From Halomarinibacterium sp034670265 (lineage in GTDB: Bacteria > Bacteroidota > Bacteroidia > Flavobacteriales > Flavobacteriaceae), in NCBI GenBank assembly GCA_034670265.1, contig JAXMNU010000004.1, positions 372,001 through 436,000 of the forward strand: a stretch of 64,000 bases of DNA. Reading direction: 5' to 3'. The notes beneath the pieces were generated by a model that was not told the origin of the DNA, did not search any database, and saw only the letters and a program-made list of their open reading frames with translations. Below, piece by piece: positions 51,418 to 59,325 of this stretch (the first letter of the stretch is position 1; each line of letters begins with the position of its first letter). The position numbers were made by a program, and so were the translations under genes.

Positions 51418-52905
51418 TTAATTGTCTTTTACACAGCGACAGGAGGTTCCTACATTTTTTTCAGTATTATCTGTATAAATGTATTGTGTGTCATTAAAAA
51501 TAGCTTTAGAGTAATAGTGTTCACTATCTTTTGATGAACTTGACCCAAAATTTGTTCTTCCACCTAGCCCATTAAAGAACCCTTCCATTACTCTCATTCC
51601 ACTTGGTCTTGCTGTTACTCCGCTGGAATTGGTTCCTGGATAATCTGAAGCATTCCAAAGATCTGTTGAACGAAGGTTGGCTCCTTGTTGATCTCCTCCT
51701 GAATAGTTTACCAAAGCTTGTAATTCGTTGAGATTTGGTACGTGCCATCCTTGAGGGCATAGTTTTCCACTAGTTAATGCGAAGCCGTTGTAAATTTTCC
51801 CGTAAAGATCTCCGTAAGAAGAATCATTTTCATAATAAGCCCATGCACCACTTGAGGTATTTTGCCATTGGTTGTTATCTGTTATGTTTGCGATGGGCGT
51901 TCCATCGTTATAATGAGTAGTATTTAGGTTTTCCTTTAGCCAACACATTGGGCCAATGTTCACAACTTCGTAAATATTTCCGTCTATATCTGCTATGGTA
52001 TTGGGACAATTTGCTGAAGCTCCTGAAATAACGGGTATTCTACATCCTGGAACATCAGTTAGATCATTAAACTTACTATTTATTAAGTTATATATTGCCG
52101 AATCGTAACTCTGCAATTCTGCTCTGGTTCCAATTTCATTACGCCAACCGTCACCACCTTCTGGACCAATCCAATTTACTCCGTACCAAATAGTAGCAGC
52201 CTCCGCAAGATATTCTTGAGCATTCGCACTTGCATACGTATTATCCCATTTACCCGAAGACATGGCACTGTTATACGTAGATTCTAATTGATTCTGAAAA
52301 CCAGAATCTATTCTTATTATTCCTCCAATGTGAATCATATGCGCAATTTCGTGCACCAATACATGCCCAAATCCAATATCTGGGTTACAAAGTAGACTTG
52401 CAACATCTGATGCTAAAGCTCTTAATTGATTTGCGCCGGGTCCTGCCCAAGTATATGCTCCAGTATTTGAAGCAGTTGCAACAAAGGGTTCCGGTAATTC
52501 CAGAATATTCGATCCCTCAGGATACAATGCTATATAGTTTCCATCTGCAATGAGCTTTATTTTTTCACTATTTAACCCGTTAAGCATAAACTCTAGTGTT
52601 TCTTCTGCTATATACATGGCTTCATCTGGCACAGCATCTGAACCTATGATAGGAATTCCAGAACAGTTTAAGTATTTTTTGTAATAAGAATTTAAACCTA
52701 CTGCACCTGGTACAGCTGTAATTGTACAAGTTATGTTATTAGAAAATCTACCGCCAACTTCAGTAGGGTCAACGGGATCATCATTTGTGTCATCATTTTC
52801 CATAGGATCATCTGGTGAATCGTCTTTTTGACAACTAGAAACTAGTAATAATGAAGCACTAAAAAGAATAAAGAAAAATTTTCGGAAAGGGAACAGGGAT
52901 TTCAT
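51418..52905 (-). CDS. surface lipoprotein: putative zinc metallopeptidase fused to FISUMP domain
   Basis: 495 residues. The lipoprotein signal ends LLLVSSC (Cys25), followed by QKDD, a Bacteroidota surface-export signal. An Asp-rich linker (about 28-50) precedes a domain with HEIAH at 185-189; Glu231 or Glu235 in NAQEYLAEAA could be a third zinc ligand. The C-terminal about 190 residues are a FISUMP (Fib_succ_major) domain: DIDGNIYEVVNIGPMCWLKE, then LCPQGWHVPNLNELQAL and a final SCRCVKD. FISUMP domains resemble C-type-lectin folds. The combination suggests a surface protease with a binding module (inference). Whether the peptidase is active is unknown. Confidence 0.8.
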   Translation of the reverse strand: MKSLFPFRKFFFILFSASLLLVSSCQKDDSPDDPMENDDTNDDPVDPTEVGGRFSNNITCTITAVPGAVGLNSYYKKYLNCSGIPIIGSDAVPDEAMYIAEETLEFMLNGLNSEKIKLIADGNYIALYPEGSNILELPEPFVATASNTGAYTWAGPGANQLRALASDVASLLCNPDIGFGHVLVHEIAHMIHIGGIIRIDSGFQNQLESTYNSAMSSGKWDNTYASANAQEYLAEAATIWYGVNWIGPEGGDGWRNEIGTRAELQSYDSAIYNLINSKFNDLTDVPGCRIPVISGASANCPNTIADIDGNIYEVVNIGPMCWLKENLNTTHYNDGTPIANITDNNQWQNTSSGAWAYYENDSSYGDLYGKIYNGFALTSGKLCPQGWHVPNLNELQALVNYSGGDQQGANLRSTDLWNASDYPGTNSSGVTARPSGMRVMEGFFNGLGGRTNFGSSSSKDSEHYYSKAIFNDTQYIYTDNTEKNVGTSCRCVKDN

Positions 52906-52995
52906 GTGAGATTAAAAAATTTGATTAGTTATAGTTAGTTGTTCTAAATATACTTAAATAAGTTGAGTAACTTTATCATTTTCAAAAACATATCT

Positions 52996-53607
52996 ATGAA
53001 ACTAATTTTCCAAATAGCAATTTTACTGTTTGTAATTAACATAAATGCGCAAGAGACTGATGTACTAATTCAGGAAATTGAAGCCTATCGTACTTTAGAA
53101 AATGACAAATTTAGCAATGCAGAAACGACCATATTAGCTGCAGATGATTTTTCTCAATTTGAAGGATTAGCGTTTTACCCCATTGATTTAAAATATCGAG
53201 TGGTAGCAACTTTTGTAAGAACACCCAATGAGAAACCTTTTTTAATGCCAACCACCACTGAAAGATTACCCGAATACGTAAAATACGGAGAAGCTCATTT
53301 TGAAATAGACAACAAGGAATTAAAACTTATGCTTTATAAAAGCACCGATTCTTGGGGCGACCCAGAAAAATATGGCAACCAACTTTTTTTACCATTTACC
53401 GATTTAACAAGTGGAGATGGAAGTTATGGTGGAGGTCGTTTTATTGATTTGATTATCCCTAAAGGGGAAACGATTATAATAGATTTTAATAGAGCATATA
53501 ATCCATATTGTGCCTATAATAGTAAGTATTCGTGCCCAATACCACCAAGGGAGAACGATTTACAAGTTCGGATTGAAGCTGGGGTTATGGATTTTAATAA
53601 GCATTAA
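52996..53607 (+). CDS. DUF1684 domain protein, exported
   Basis: 203 residues from the ATG at 52996; an upstream frame to 52963 adds residues before the signal peptide. The signal peptide ends ININAQ. DUF1684 features are visible: FEGLAFYPIDLKYRVVATF, VKYGEAHFEIDNKELKLMLY, and LFLPFTDLTSGDGSYGGGRF then DLIIPKGETIIIDFNRAYNP YC-type end with CPIPPREN. The domain is widespread and uncharacterised. The stop is shared with the convergent crcB gene (TTAA). Confidence 0.88.
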   Translation: MKLIFQIAILLFVININAQETDVLIQEIEAYRTLENDKFSNAETTILAADDFSQFEGLAFYPIDLKYRVVATFVRTPNEKPFLMPTTTERLPEYVKYGEAHFEIDNKELKLMLYKSTDSWGDPEKYGNQLFLPFTDLTSGDGSYGGGRFIDLIIPKGETIIIDFNRAYNPYCAYNSKYSCPIPPRENDLQVRIEAGVMDFNKH

Positions 53608-53975
53608 AAAAACTTCACCAACCATATTCCTAGAAACACGGCTAAAAACCCAATGGCAAAACTAGCTAAGGTATAAAGTGCGAAAAGTCCAAAATCACCA
53701 TTTTTAATAAATACTTGGTTTTCAAACGCAAAGGTTGAGAATGTTGTAAAACCACCGCAAAACCCCGTTGCTAAAAGTAGTAGTGTGTTTTGGGAAATGG
53801 TTTCATTTTTAGCTGCGTATCCTAAAATAAGACCAATAATTAAACTTCCAAGCATATTGGCTGCAAAGGTGCCATAAGGAAAGCCAGATTCAGTAGTATT
53901 TAAAAACTTTCCGAAGAGAAAACGAAGCACACTTCCAGCACCGCCTCCTAAAAAAACTAAAATAAGCTGCTTCAT
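53604..53975 (-). CDS. crcB: fluoride efflux channel CrcB/Fluc
   Basis: 123 residues with four membrane helices. The family motifs GGGAGSVLRFLFGKF, GTFAANMLGSLIIGL and GFCGGFTTFSTFAFE (pore phenylalanines) are complete. It forms a dual-topology dimer that exports fluoride. It follows the SRPBCC/GyrI gene by 6 nt in the same direction. No fluoride riboswitch is present in the 6-nt spacer. Confidence 0.95.
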   Translation of the reverse strand: MKQLILVFLGGGAGSVLRFLFGKFLNTTESGFPYGTFAANMLGSLIIGLILGYAAKNETISQNTLLLLATGFCGGFTTFSTFAFENQVFIKNGDFGLFALYTLASFAIGFLAVFLGIWLVKFF

Positions 53976-53981
53976 TGTTAG

Positions 53982-55052
53982 TTAATTCCCTTCAATTAAA
54001 ACATTATCTACTCGTAAATCTCTAAAAATAGGGTAGTAAACTTCAGTAATCCAATCGGCTGGATTAGGGAATTCTCCAGGGTCATTGGCATACACTTCAA
54101 ACATAGGTTGCTTTGGATTTAAAACAAGTTTGTTGTCTTTTATGTAATCCATGGCTTTTTGATGCGCTTCTCCTAGATTTTCATAATTACCAGTGAGTAC
54201 CACTTTTACGGCTGAGAGAGGCTCCATAAAGCCACACAGTACATCGCCTTCAGTAATAATAATCCTTTCTTTTACAGGAATAGCAGGTGAGAAAATAGTG
54301 GTTCCGTTCATCTCATCCCATTCGTTATAAATTGTGAAGGGCATTCCGCTTTGCTGAATTTTATTTTGTTGCATAAAACCATGAATTTTACCTAGCATAG
54401 GTCCCATTTTTTCACCCAATTCATCAATTTTACTAGCAGTTGTGGTAAATAGGTAATAACCACCCCCGTATTCTTTTATTCCTTCGTTTGCAATGGTGTA
54501 TTTTTTCATTTCTTCTTGAACAACATTATTAATATTATCTAGCCCTTTATCGTTCATGTCTTTTAGCACAGTTTCAAAATCTTCTTTTTGAAAAGACATA
54601 AATACTTTTTCCAGAAATGAATGCTCTCCTTTCATTCCCCAAGTAACTTCAGTTGCGCCATTATCAGTAGGAGTGAATGTCCAATATACATCACTTTCGC
54701 TATCACCTATAGGAGTATTGAAAGTTATTTTCTGAAGGATTGAATCATTTTCAGCTACCTGAATAGTTTTCATAGAACCGTTCCCAACAATGTCGCTTTC
54801 CCAAGAATACGAAGCGCCGTCGCCACTAGTATTTTCGGCAAAGTTCATTTTTATATTGGGATCATCTTCCATCCACGGACCCCAAACTTGCCAGTTCTTG
54901 TAATCGTTAACTTGATCGAAAATTAAATCAACAGGTGCTTCCATTGTTTTAGTTGAAGCAACATTAAAGCTTCCGTCTTTTGTTCCAAAGTATACCGAAG
55001 CACCAATGATGACAATTAGCAGTAAGAAAAAAAGATATTTAAGGATTTTCAT
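53982..55052 (-). CDS. membrane-anchored SRPBCC plus GyrI-like effector-binding protein
   Basis: 356 residues. An N-terminal helix (KYLFFLLLIVIIGASVYFG) anchors the protein. An SRPBCC/polyketide-cyclase-like domain follows at about 30-165 (APVDLIFDQVNDYKNWQVWG). The C-terminal half (about 200-356) matches a GyrI/AraC effector-binding fold: GMPFTIYNEWDE, ERIIITEGDVLCGFME, AHQKAMDYIKDN and PNPADWITEVYYPI. Both folds bind small molecules, so a ligand-sensing or detoxifying role at the membrane is plausible. The next gene, crcB, starts 6 nt downstream. Confidence 0.78.
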   Translation of the reverse strand: MKILKYLFFLLLIVIIGASVYFGTKDGSFNVASTKTMEAPVDLIFDQVNDYKNWQVWGPWMEDDPNIKMNFAENTSGDGASYSWESDIVGNGSMKTIQVAENDSILQKITFNTPIGDSESDVYWTFTPTDNGATEVTWGMKGEHSFLEKVFMSFQKEDFETVLKDMNDKGLDNINNVVQEEMKKYTIANEGIKEYGGGYYLFTTTASKIDELGEKMGPMLGKIHGFMQQNKIQQSGMPFTIYNEWDEMNGTTIFSPAIPVKERIIITEGDVLCGFMEPLSAVKVVLTGNYENLGEAHQKAMDYIKDNKLVLNPKQPMFEVYANDPGEFPNPADWITEVYYPIFRDLRVDNVLIEGN

Positions 55053-55138
55053 TTTTTTGGAATTGGTTGGTCTTGCTAAGATAATTAAAATGTTTGTTTA
55101 CTTCACTTTACCAATTACAAACAACACCTATTTATTTG

Positions 55139-55146
55139 TACATTTG
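55139..55146 (+). promoter_or_regulatory. -7 box for the dipeptidyl peptidase III gene
   Basis: TACATTTG lies 26 nt before the ATG at 55173; predicted leader about 20 nt. No clear TTTG is visible at -33. Confidence 0.45.
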
Positions 55147-55172
55147 CAAAAATTAAAACTAATCTTATAATT

Positions 55173-57200
55173 ATGAAACATACCTTTTTATTGACAATGG
55201 CTTTGGTAAGTATGTTCTTTTTTTCGTGTGCAGACTCGAAAAAAGGAGAACCTGAAGTAGCCGAAGTAGCTGAACAAACAACAGACGATTTTCAATATGT
55301 TGTAGATCAATTTGCCGATTTAAAAATTCTACGTTATCAAATTCCAGGATTTGAAGATTTATCCAATGATGAGCAAAAGTTAGTTTATTATTTAACTCAA
55401 GCAGGTCTTGAAGGTCGTGATATTATGTGGGCGCAAAACTATAGACATAACCTTACAATTCGTAAGGCATTAGAGAATGTTTATACCACATACGAAGGTG
55501 ATAAAACCACCGATGACTGGAAAAATTTTGAAACGTATTTAAAGCGTGTTTGGTTTAGTAATGGAATCCACCACCATTATAGCAATGCTAAAATTAAGCC
55601 TGACTTTAGCAGTGATTACCTTAAAACGCTTTTAGCAGATACCAACACCACCCTAGAAGGAGAAGCTTTTGACGTCATCTTCAATGATAAAGATGCCAAA
55701 AAAGTAAACCTAAGTAAAGATGCTGATATTGTACTTGAAAGTGCCATTAACTTTTACGGGCCAGATGTAACTACCGCAGATGTGGAAGCTTTTTATGGAG
55801 CAATGAAAGTAGATCCAAAAGAACCAATTGAAATTGGATTAAACACAAAACTGGTTAAGGAAAATGGAAAATTAGTAGAAAAAGTTTACAAAAGTGGCGG
55901 ACTTTACGGTGAGGCTATCGATAAAATAATTTATTGGTTAGAAAAAGCCAAAGGTGTTGCTGAAGATGAAAACCAAGCAAAAGCTTTGGGTCTTTTAATT
56001 GAATATTATAAAACAGGAGATTTAAATACTTGGGATGACTATTGTATCGCTTGGGTAAATAGTACAGAAGGGGATATCGATTGGATTAATGGCTTCATCG
56101 AAGTATATAATGACCCTAAAGGTTATAAGGGTTCTTATGAGACCATTGTTGAAATAAAAGATTTTGACATGTCTAAAAAAATGGCAGTTCTTTCTAAAGA
56201 AGCACAATGGTTTGAAGATAATTCGCCATTAATGCCAGAACACAAAAAGAAGGAAGTAAAAGGGGTTTCTTATAAAACGGTTATTGTTGCAGGAGAAGCT
56301 GGAGATGCATCGCCAAGCACTCCAATTGGTGTAAACTTGCCTAATAATAATTGGATTCGTCAAGCACACGGAAGTAAGTCTGTTTCACTAGGAAATATTA
56401 TCCATTCTTACAATAATGCAGGAGGAAGTGGTAGACTAAAAGAATTTGCCAATGATGAAGAAGAAATTAGATTAGAAGAAAAATACGGACAGTTGGCAGA
56501 CAAGCTTCACACGGCACTTCACGAAGTGGTGGGCCACGCTTCTGGTCAAATTAACGAAGGAGTAGGAACGCCAAAAGAAACATTAAAAAGATACAAATCT
56601 ACTATCGAAGAGGGTAGAGCAGATTTATTTGGGTTGTATTACCTAATGGATCCAAAACTACAAGAATTAGGATTGGTAGAGAATTGGGAAGAAACCGGAA
56701 AAGCAGCCTACGATGGATATATTCGTAATGGATTAATTACACAATTGGTGAGATTAGAACTTGGAGACGATGTTGAAGAAGCACATATGGTAAACCGCCA
56801 GTGGGTGAGTGCCTGGGCTTTTGAAAGAGGGCAGGCAGATAATGTAATTGAAAAAATTACACGTGATGGTAAAACCTATTATAACATTAATGATTATGCT
56901 AAATTAAGAACCATATTTGGCGAGTTATTAAGAGAAACACAGCGTATTACTAGTGAAGGAGATTATGAAGCTGCACAGAATTTAGTTGAGGACTACGGTG
57001 TTAAAGTTGACCAAGTGTTACACAAAGAAGTATTGGAACGTAACAGCAAGTTTAAATCTGCTCCATACAGTGGTTTCGTAAATCCTGTTATTGTTCCTAA
57101 GATGAATGATGCTGGAGAAATTGAAAGCTTTACTATAACACAACCTGCTACTTTTGAAGAGCAAATGTTGTATTACAGCAAAACATATTCAAACCTATAA
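55173..57200 (+). CDS. dipeptidyl peptidase III (M49), lipoprotein
   Basis: 675 residues. A lipoprotein signal ends FFFSC (about Cys19). The M49 zinc motif is HEVVGH at 450-455 with EEGRAD at 479-484 supplying the third ligand, matching HExxGH and EExRAD. The enzyme removes dipeptides from the N-terminus of short peptides. Human DPP III is cytosolic, but the lipoprotein signal places this one in the envelope, as reported for Bacteroidota homologues. The catalytic core accounts for most of the length. The gene stands alone between a promoter and a terminator. Confidence 0.92.
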   Translation: MKHTFLLTMALVSMFFFSCADSKKGEPEVAEVAEQTTDDFQYVVDQFADLKILRYQIPGFEDLSNDEQKLVYYLTQAGLEGRDIMWAQNYRHNLTIRKALENVYTTYEGDKTTDDWKNFETYLKRVWFSNGIHHHYSNAKIKPDFSSDYLKTLLADTNTTLEGEAFDVIFNDKDAKKVNLSKDADIVLESAINFYGPDVTTADVEAFYGAMKVDPKEPIEIGLNTKLVKENGKLVEKVYKSGGLYGEAIDKIIYWLEKAKGVAEDENQAKALGLLIEYYKTGDLNTWDDYCIAWVNSTEGDIDWINGFIEVYNDPKGYKGSYETIVEIKDFDMSKKMAVLSKEAQWFEDNSPLMPEHKKKEVKGVSYKTVIVAGEAGDASPSTPIGVNLPNNNWIRQAHGSKSVSLGNIIHSYNNAGGSGRLKEFANDEEEIRLEEKYGQLADKLHTALHEVVGHASGQINEGVGTPKETLKRYKSTIEEGRADLFGLYYLMDPKLQELGLVENWEETGKAAYDGYIRNGLITQLVRLELGDDVEEAHMVNRQWVSAWAFERGQADNVIEKITRDGKTYYNINDYAKLRTIFGELLRETQRITSEGDYEAAQNLVEDYGVKVDQVLHKEVLERNSKFKSAPYSGFVNPVIVPKMNDAGEIESFTITQPATFEEQMLYYSKTYSNL

Positions 57201-57218
57201 AAAAGGATTTGTTCAATG

Positions 57219-57247
57219 CAAAAAGCCTCCCATTGGGAGGCTTTTTA
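57219..57247. terminator. bidirectional terminator between the DPP III and PEGA-like genes
   Basis: AAAAGCCTCCC and GGGAGGCTTTT form a perfect stem around ATT, with A and T runs on both sides. Confidence 0.9.
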
Positions 57248-57268
57248 GTTATAGATATTTTGAAAAAT

Positions 57269-57958
57269 TTATTTTATACGAGCTTGAAATTCTGAAATAA
57301 CATCAGAGTAAGAACGCAATACACGGTCCCATTCTTTATATAACTCATCTGATTTTACACTAGTTAATGCAGAGCCAGAATACTCACTTATAAGCTTCGC
57401 TTTAAATACTAACGGTTCTGTTGAAGCTTCTTTTACAATAATTCTCGTTCTAATAGTATTTTGTTTAAATGCTTTTAATGACCAAGCGGTACGTAAGTAA
57501 CCAGTTTCCTTATCAGTCATTTCTATGACATCGATATAGTTAAGGACAATTTGATTAATCAATTTCCAAGCTGTGTCCTTGTCCATAGTATTCACAATAA
57601 GTTCTATATCTACATTGGCAATATCCGTCTGGATGGAAGCATCATAGGAGTCATCACGTTTCATTTCGAAATACTTCGACTTTTCCCAGATACTGGTTTT
57701 ATTATTACAAATTTCAAGTTGTTCTTCTAGATAACCTATTTTCCTAATGGATATATTAGCACAGGAATTTTTTTCAACTTTAATTTCGGTTGAGCCTTTG
57801 GCAACCATTTTACCGTTGACCCAAATTTCAGCATCGGATTGTGAGACACCTATAGTAACTTTTTTACCGCCAACAACTTCGGCGTAAGTTTCTATTGTTG
57901 AAAGAGTTAGAAAACAAATAGTCATTAAAATTGTGAGGGATGTTAATTTTTTTTTCAT
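57269..57958 (-). CDS. exported protein with PEGA-like domain
   Basis: 229 residues. The signal peptide ends YAEVVGG. Residues about 33-85 (KVTIGVSQSDAEIWVNGKMV, then KNSCANISIRKIGYLEE) form a PEGA-like beta domain, with the usual PEGA sequence changed. The rest (about 100-229) has mixed strands and helices (VNTMDKDTAWKLINQIVLNY; KAFKQNTIRTRIIVKEA; ELYKEWDRVLRSYSDVISEF) and no recognised family. It is probably periplasmic. It ends next to the bidirectional terminator. Confidence 0.7.
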   Translation of the reverse strand: MKKKLTSLTILMTICFLTLSTIETYAEVVGGKKVTIGVSQSDAEIWVNGKMVAKGSTEIKVEKNSCANISIRKIGYLEEQLEICNNKTSIWEKSKYFEMKRDDSYDASIQTDIANVDIELIVNTMDKDTAWKLINQIVLNYIDVIEMTDKETGYLRTAWSLKAFKQNTIRTRIIVKEASTEPLVFKAKLISEYSGSALTSVKSDELYKEWDRVLRSYSDVISEFQARIK

Positions 57959-58042
57959 TTTTGAAATAGTTTAGTTTAGTTAATTCTCTTTAAATATACA
58001 CATTGTAGCTTAGTTTCAAATTAATTACTCATTTTAAAAATC

Positions 58043-58083
58043 AAAATAACCCCCTTAGCTCCTCATCCAAGGAGGCTATTTTT
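58043..58083 (-). terminator. terminator after the 58111 lipoprotein gene
   Basis: On the minus strand AAATAGCCTCCTT pairs with AAGGGGGTTATTT over 13 positions including two G-U pairs, with a 12-nt loop and further T. Confidence 0.78.
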
Positions 58084-58110
58084 ACAACAAACTACAACCT
58101 AAAACAGCGT

Positions 58111-59181
58111 TTAATTATAAGTGATTTCATCCACAGCAATTGCAGACGAGTAAATAGTATCTGATACATCTGAGATGATAAAAATGATATATGAAGGCCC
58201 TGTAATTCCATTTGTATTTACAGTACTTGTAAGCCACCCTGTACTACCTGCATAGTCATCACCATCATCAGGCATTCCAGGAAAGCCTTCACATTGAGTA
58301 TTATTAGTTCCTACATGATTTACACTGGTTAAGAATTCTGAATAGGCTTTATTATTTCCTACAACAGTCACTAAAACGGAATCATCAAATTCGCTATCTA
58401 CATATTCTTGAAACTCTGAAGACAAGAAGTTATACTTGAAAGAGACACTATTAAATGAATCTTCAATAGGTCCTAATATCATAACACTGGTTGCATCTCC
58501 AATGGCATTTTCACTTGAAATTAAAGAGGACCCGGATGTTATAGCTGCAAAACTTGAACCACTTGATGCTGTCACACAACCTTGAGTTCCGTCGAGTATA
58601 TTTCCGTCTCCAATAAACTGCACACCGTCAGTATTTTCAAAGGAGCCATTATTATTAAAATTTCCTTGTCCTTGAGTAACGGCAGTATATGAGAAAATGT
58701 AATCTTGAATAAGTCCGTTCCCTCCATCATCTTGTAATCCAGATAGCAATGAGAATACTATCGTAGCACCAGTTTCATAAGTAATGTTGGGAGTAAATGT
58801 AAGTATGGCATATCCATTGGCACCTTCGTTTATAGAAACTGTACCGCCAATATCTTGTCCATCTACGGTTACTTTAATATTGTTTTCAAGTGTGGGTAGC
58901 AATATCTTATCATCAAAGAATAGAATAATAGGAAGTTTCGAGTTGTAATCCGTATTGTCTACTGAAGGAATTGCTTGTGCTATAGTAAGTGAGTTACTAT
59001 CTTCACCATCTACAATAGATGTTACACCACCATTACCGTTGTTAAAAATATTAAAAGTTGCCTCTGGAGTTTCTTCTTCCTCCATTTGTTCTTCCTCTTC
59101 TTCTGTTGGTGAGGAGTCGTCTTTTGAGCAGCTCATAAATGCTAAGAATGCAATTAATGAGAATAAATAAAAGTATTTCAT
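58111..59181 (-). CDS. surface lipoprotein, Ig-like/choice-of-anchor type
   Basis: 356 residues from the ATG at 59181; a longer frame from a TTG adds residues before the signal. The lipobox is FLAFMSC, followed by SKDD (surface-export type) and a Glu-rich spacer (TEEEEEQMEEEETPEA). Residues about 60-165 look like a bacterial Ig-like domain (SKLPIILFFDDKILLPTLEN; YAILTFTPNITYETGATIVF). The C-terminal part (SGSSFAAITSGSSLISSENA; VSFKYNFLSSEFQEYVDSEF DD-type; VLVTVVGNNKAYSEFL) resembles the choice-of-anchor beta-sandwich domains. Role unknown; probably an adhesive or carbohydrate-binding surface protein. Confidence 0.72.
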   Translation of the reverse strand: MKYFYLFSLIAFLAFMSCSKDDSSPTEEEEEQMEEEETPEATFNIFNNGNGGVTSIVDGEDSNSLTIAQAIPSVDNTDYNSKLPIILFFDDKILLPTLENNIKVTVDGQDIGGTVSINEGANGYAILTFTPNITYETGATIVFSLLSGLQDDGGNGLIQDYIFSYTAVTQGQGNFNNNGSFENTDGVQFIGDGNILDGTQGCVTASSGSSFAAITSGSSLISSENAIGDATSVMILGPIEDSFNSVSFKYNFLSSEFQEYVDSEFDDSVLVTVVGNNKAYSEFLTSVNHVGTNNTQCEGFPGMPDDGDDYAGSTGWLTSTVNTNGITGPSYIIFIISDVSDTIYSSAIAVDEITYN

Positions 59182-59264
59182 TGTTTTGTTATTTAGGTTA
59201 ATAATAGTGTAAAATTGAACTTTTATGAGACAGACTTCAATACCCAATAGAGGGTATATTGTAT

Positions 59265-59291
59265 AAAAAAAGCCCCGAAAGGGGCTTTTTC
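59265..59291 (-). terminator. terminator after the tandem-repeat lipoprotein gene
   Basis: AAAAAGCCCC and GGGGCTTTTT form a perfect stem around GAAA or TTTC, with extra T on the minus strand. Confidence 0.9.
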
Positions 59292-59325
59292 AAACTTGGT
59301 TAGTTAATAATTAGTCCACATAGAA

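Noticed and set aside
53970..53985. Fluoride riboswitch before crcB
   Set aside because: The spacer to the upstream gene is 6 nt, too short for the structure.
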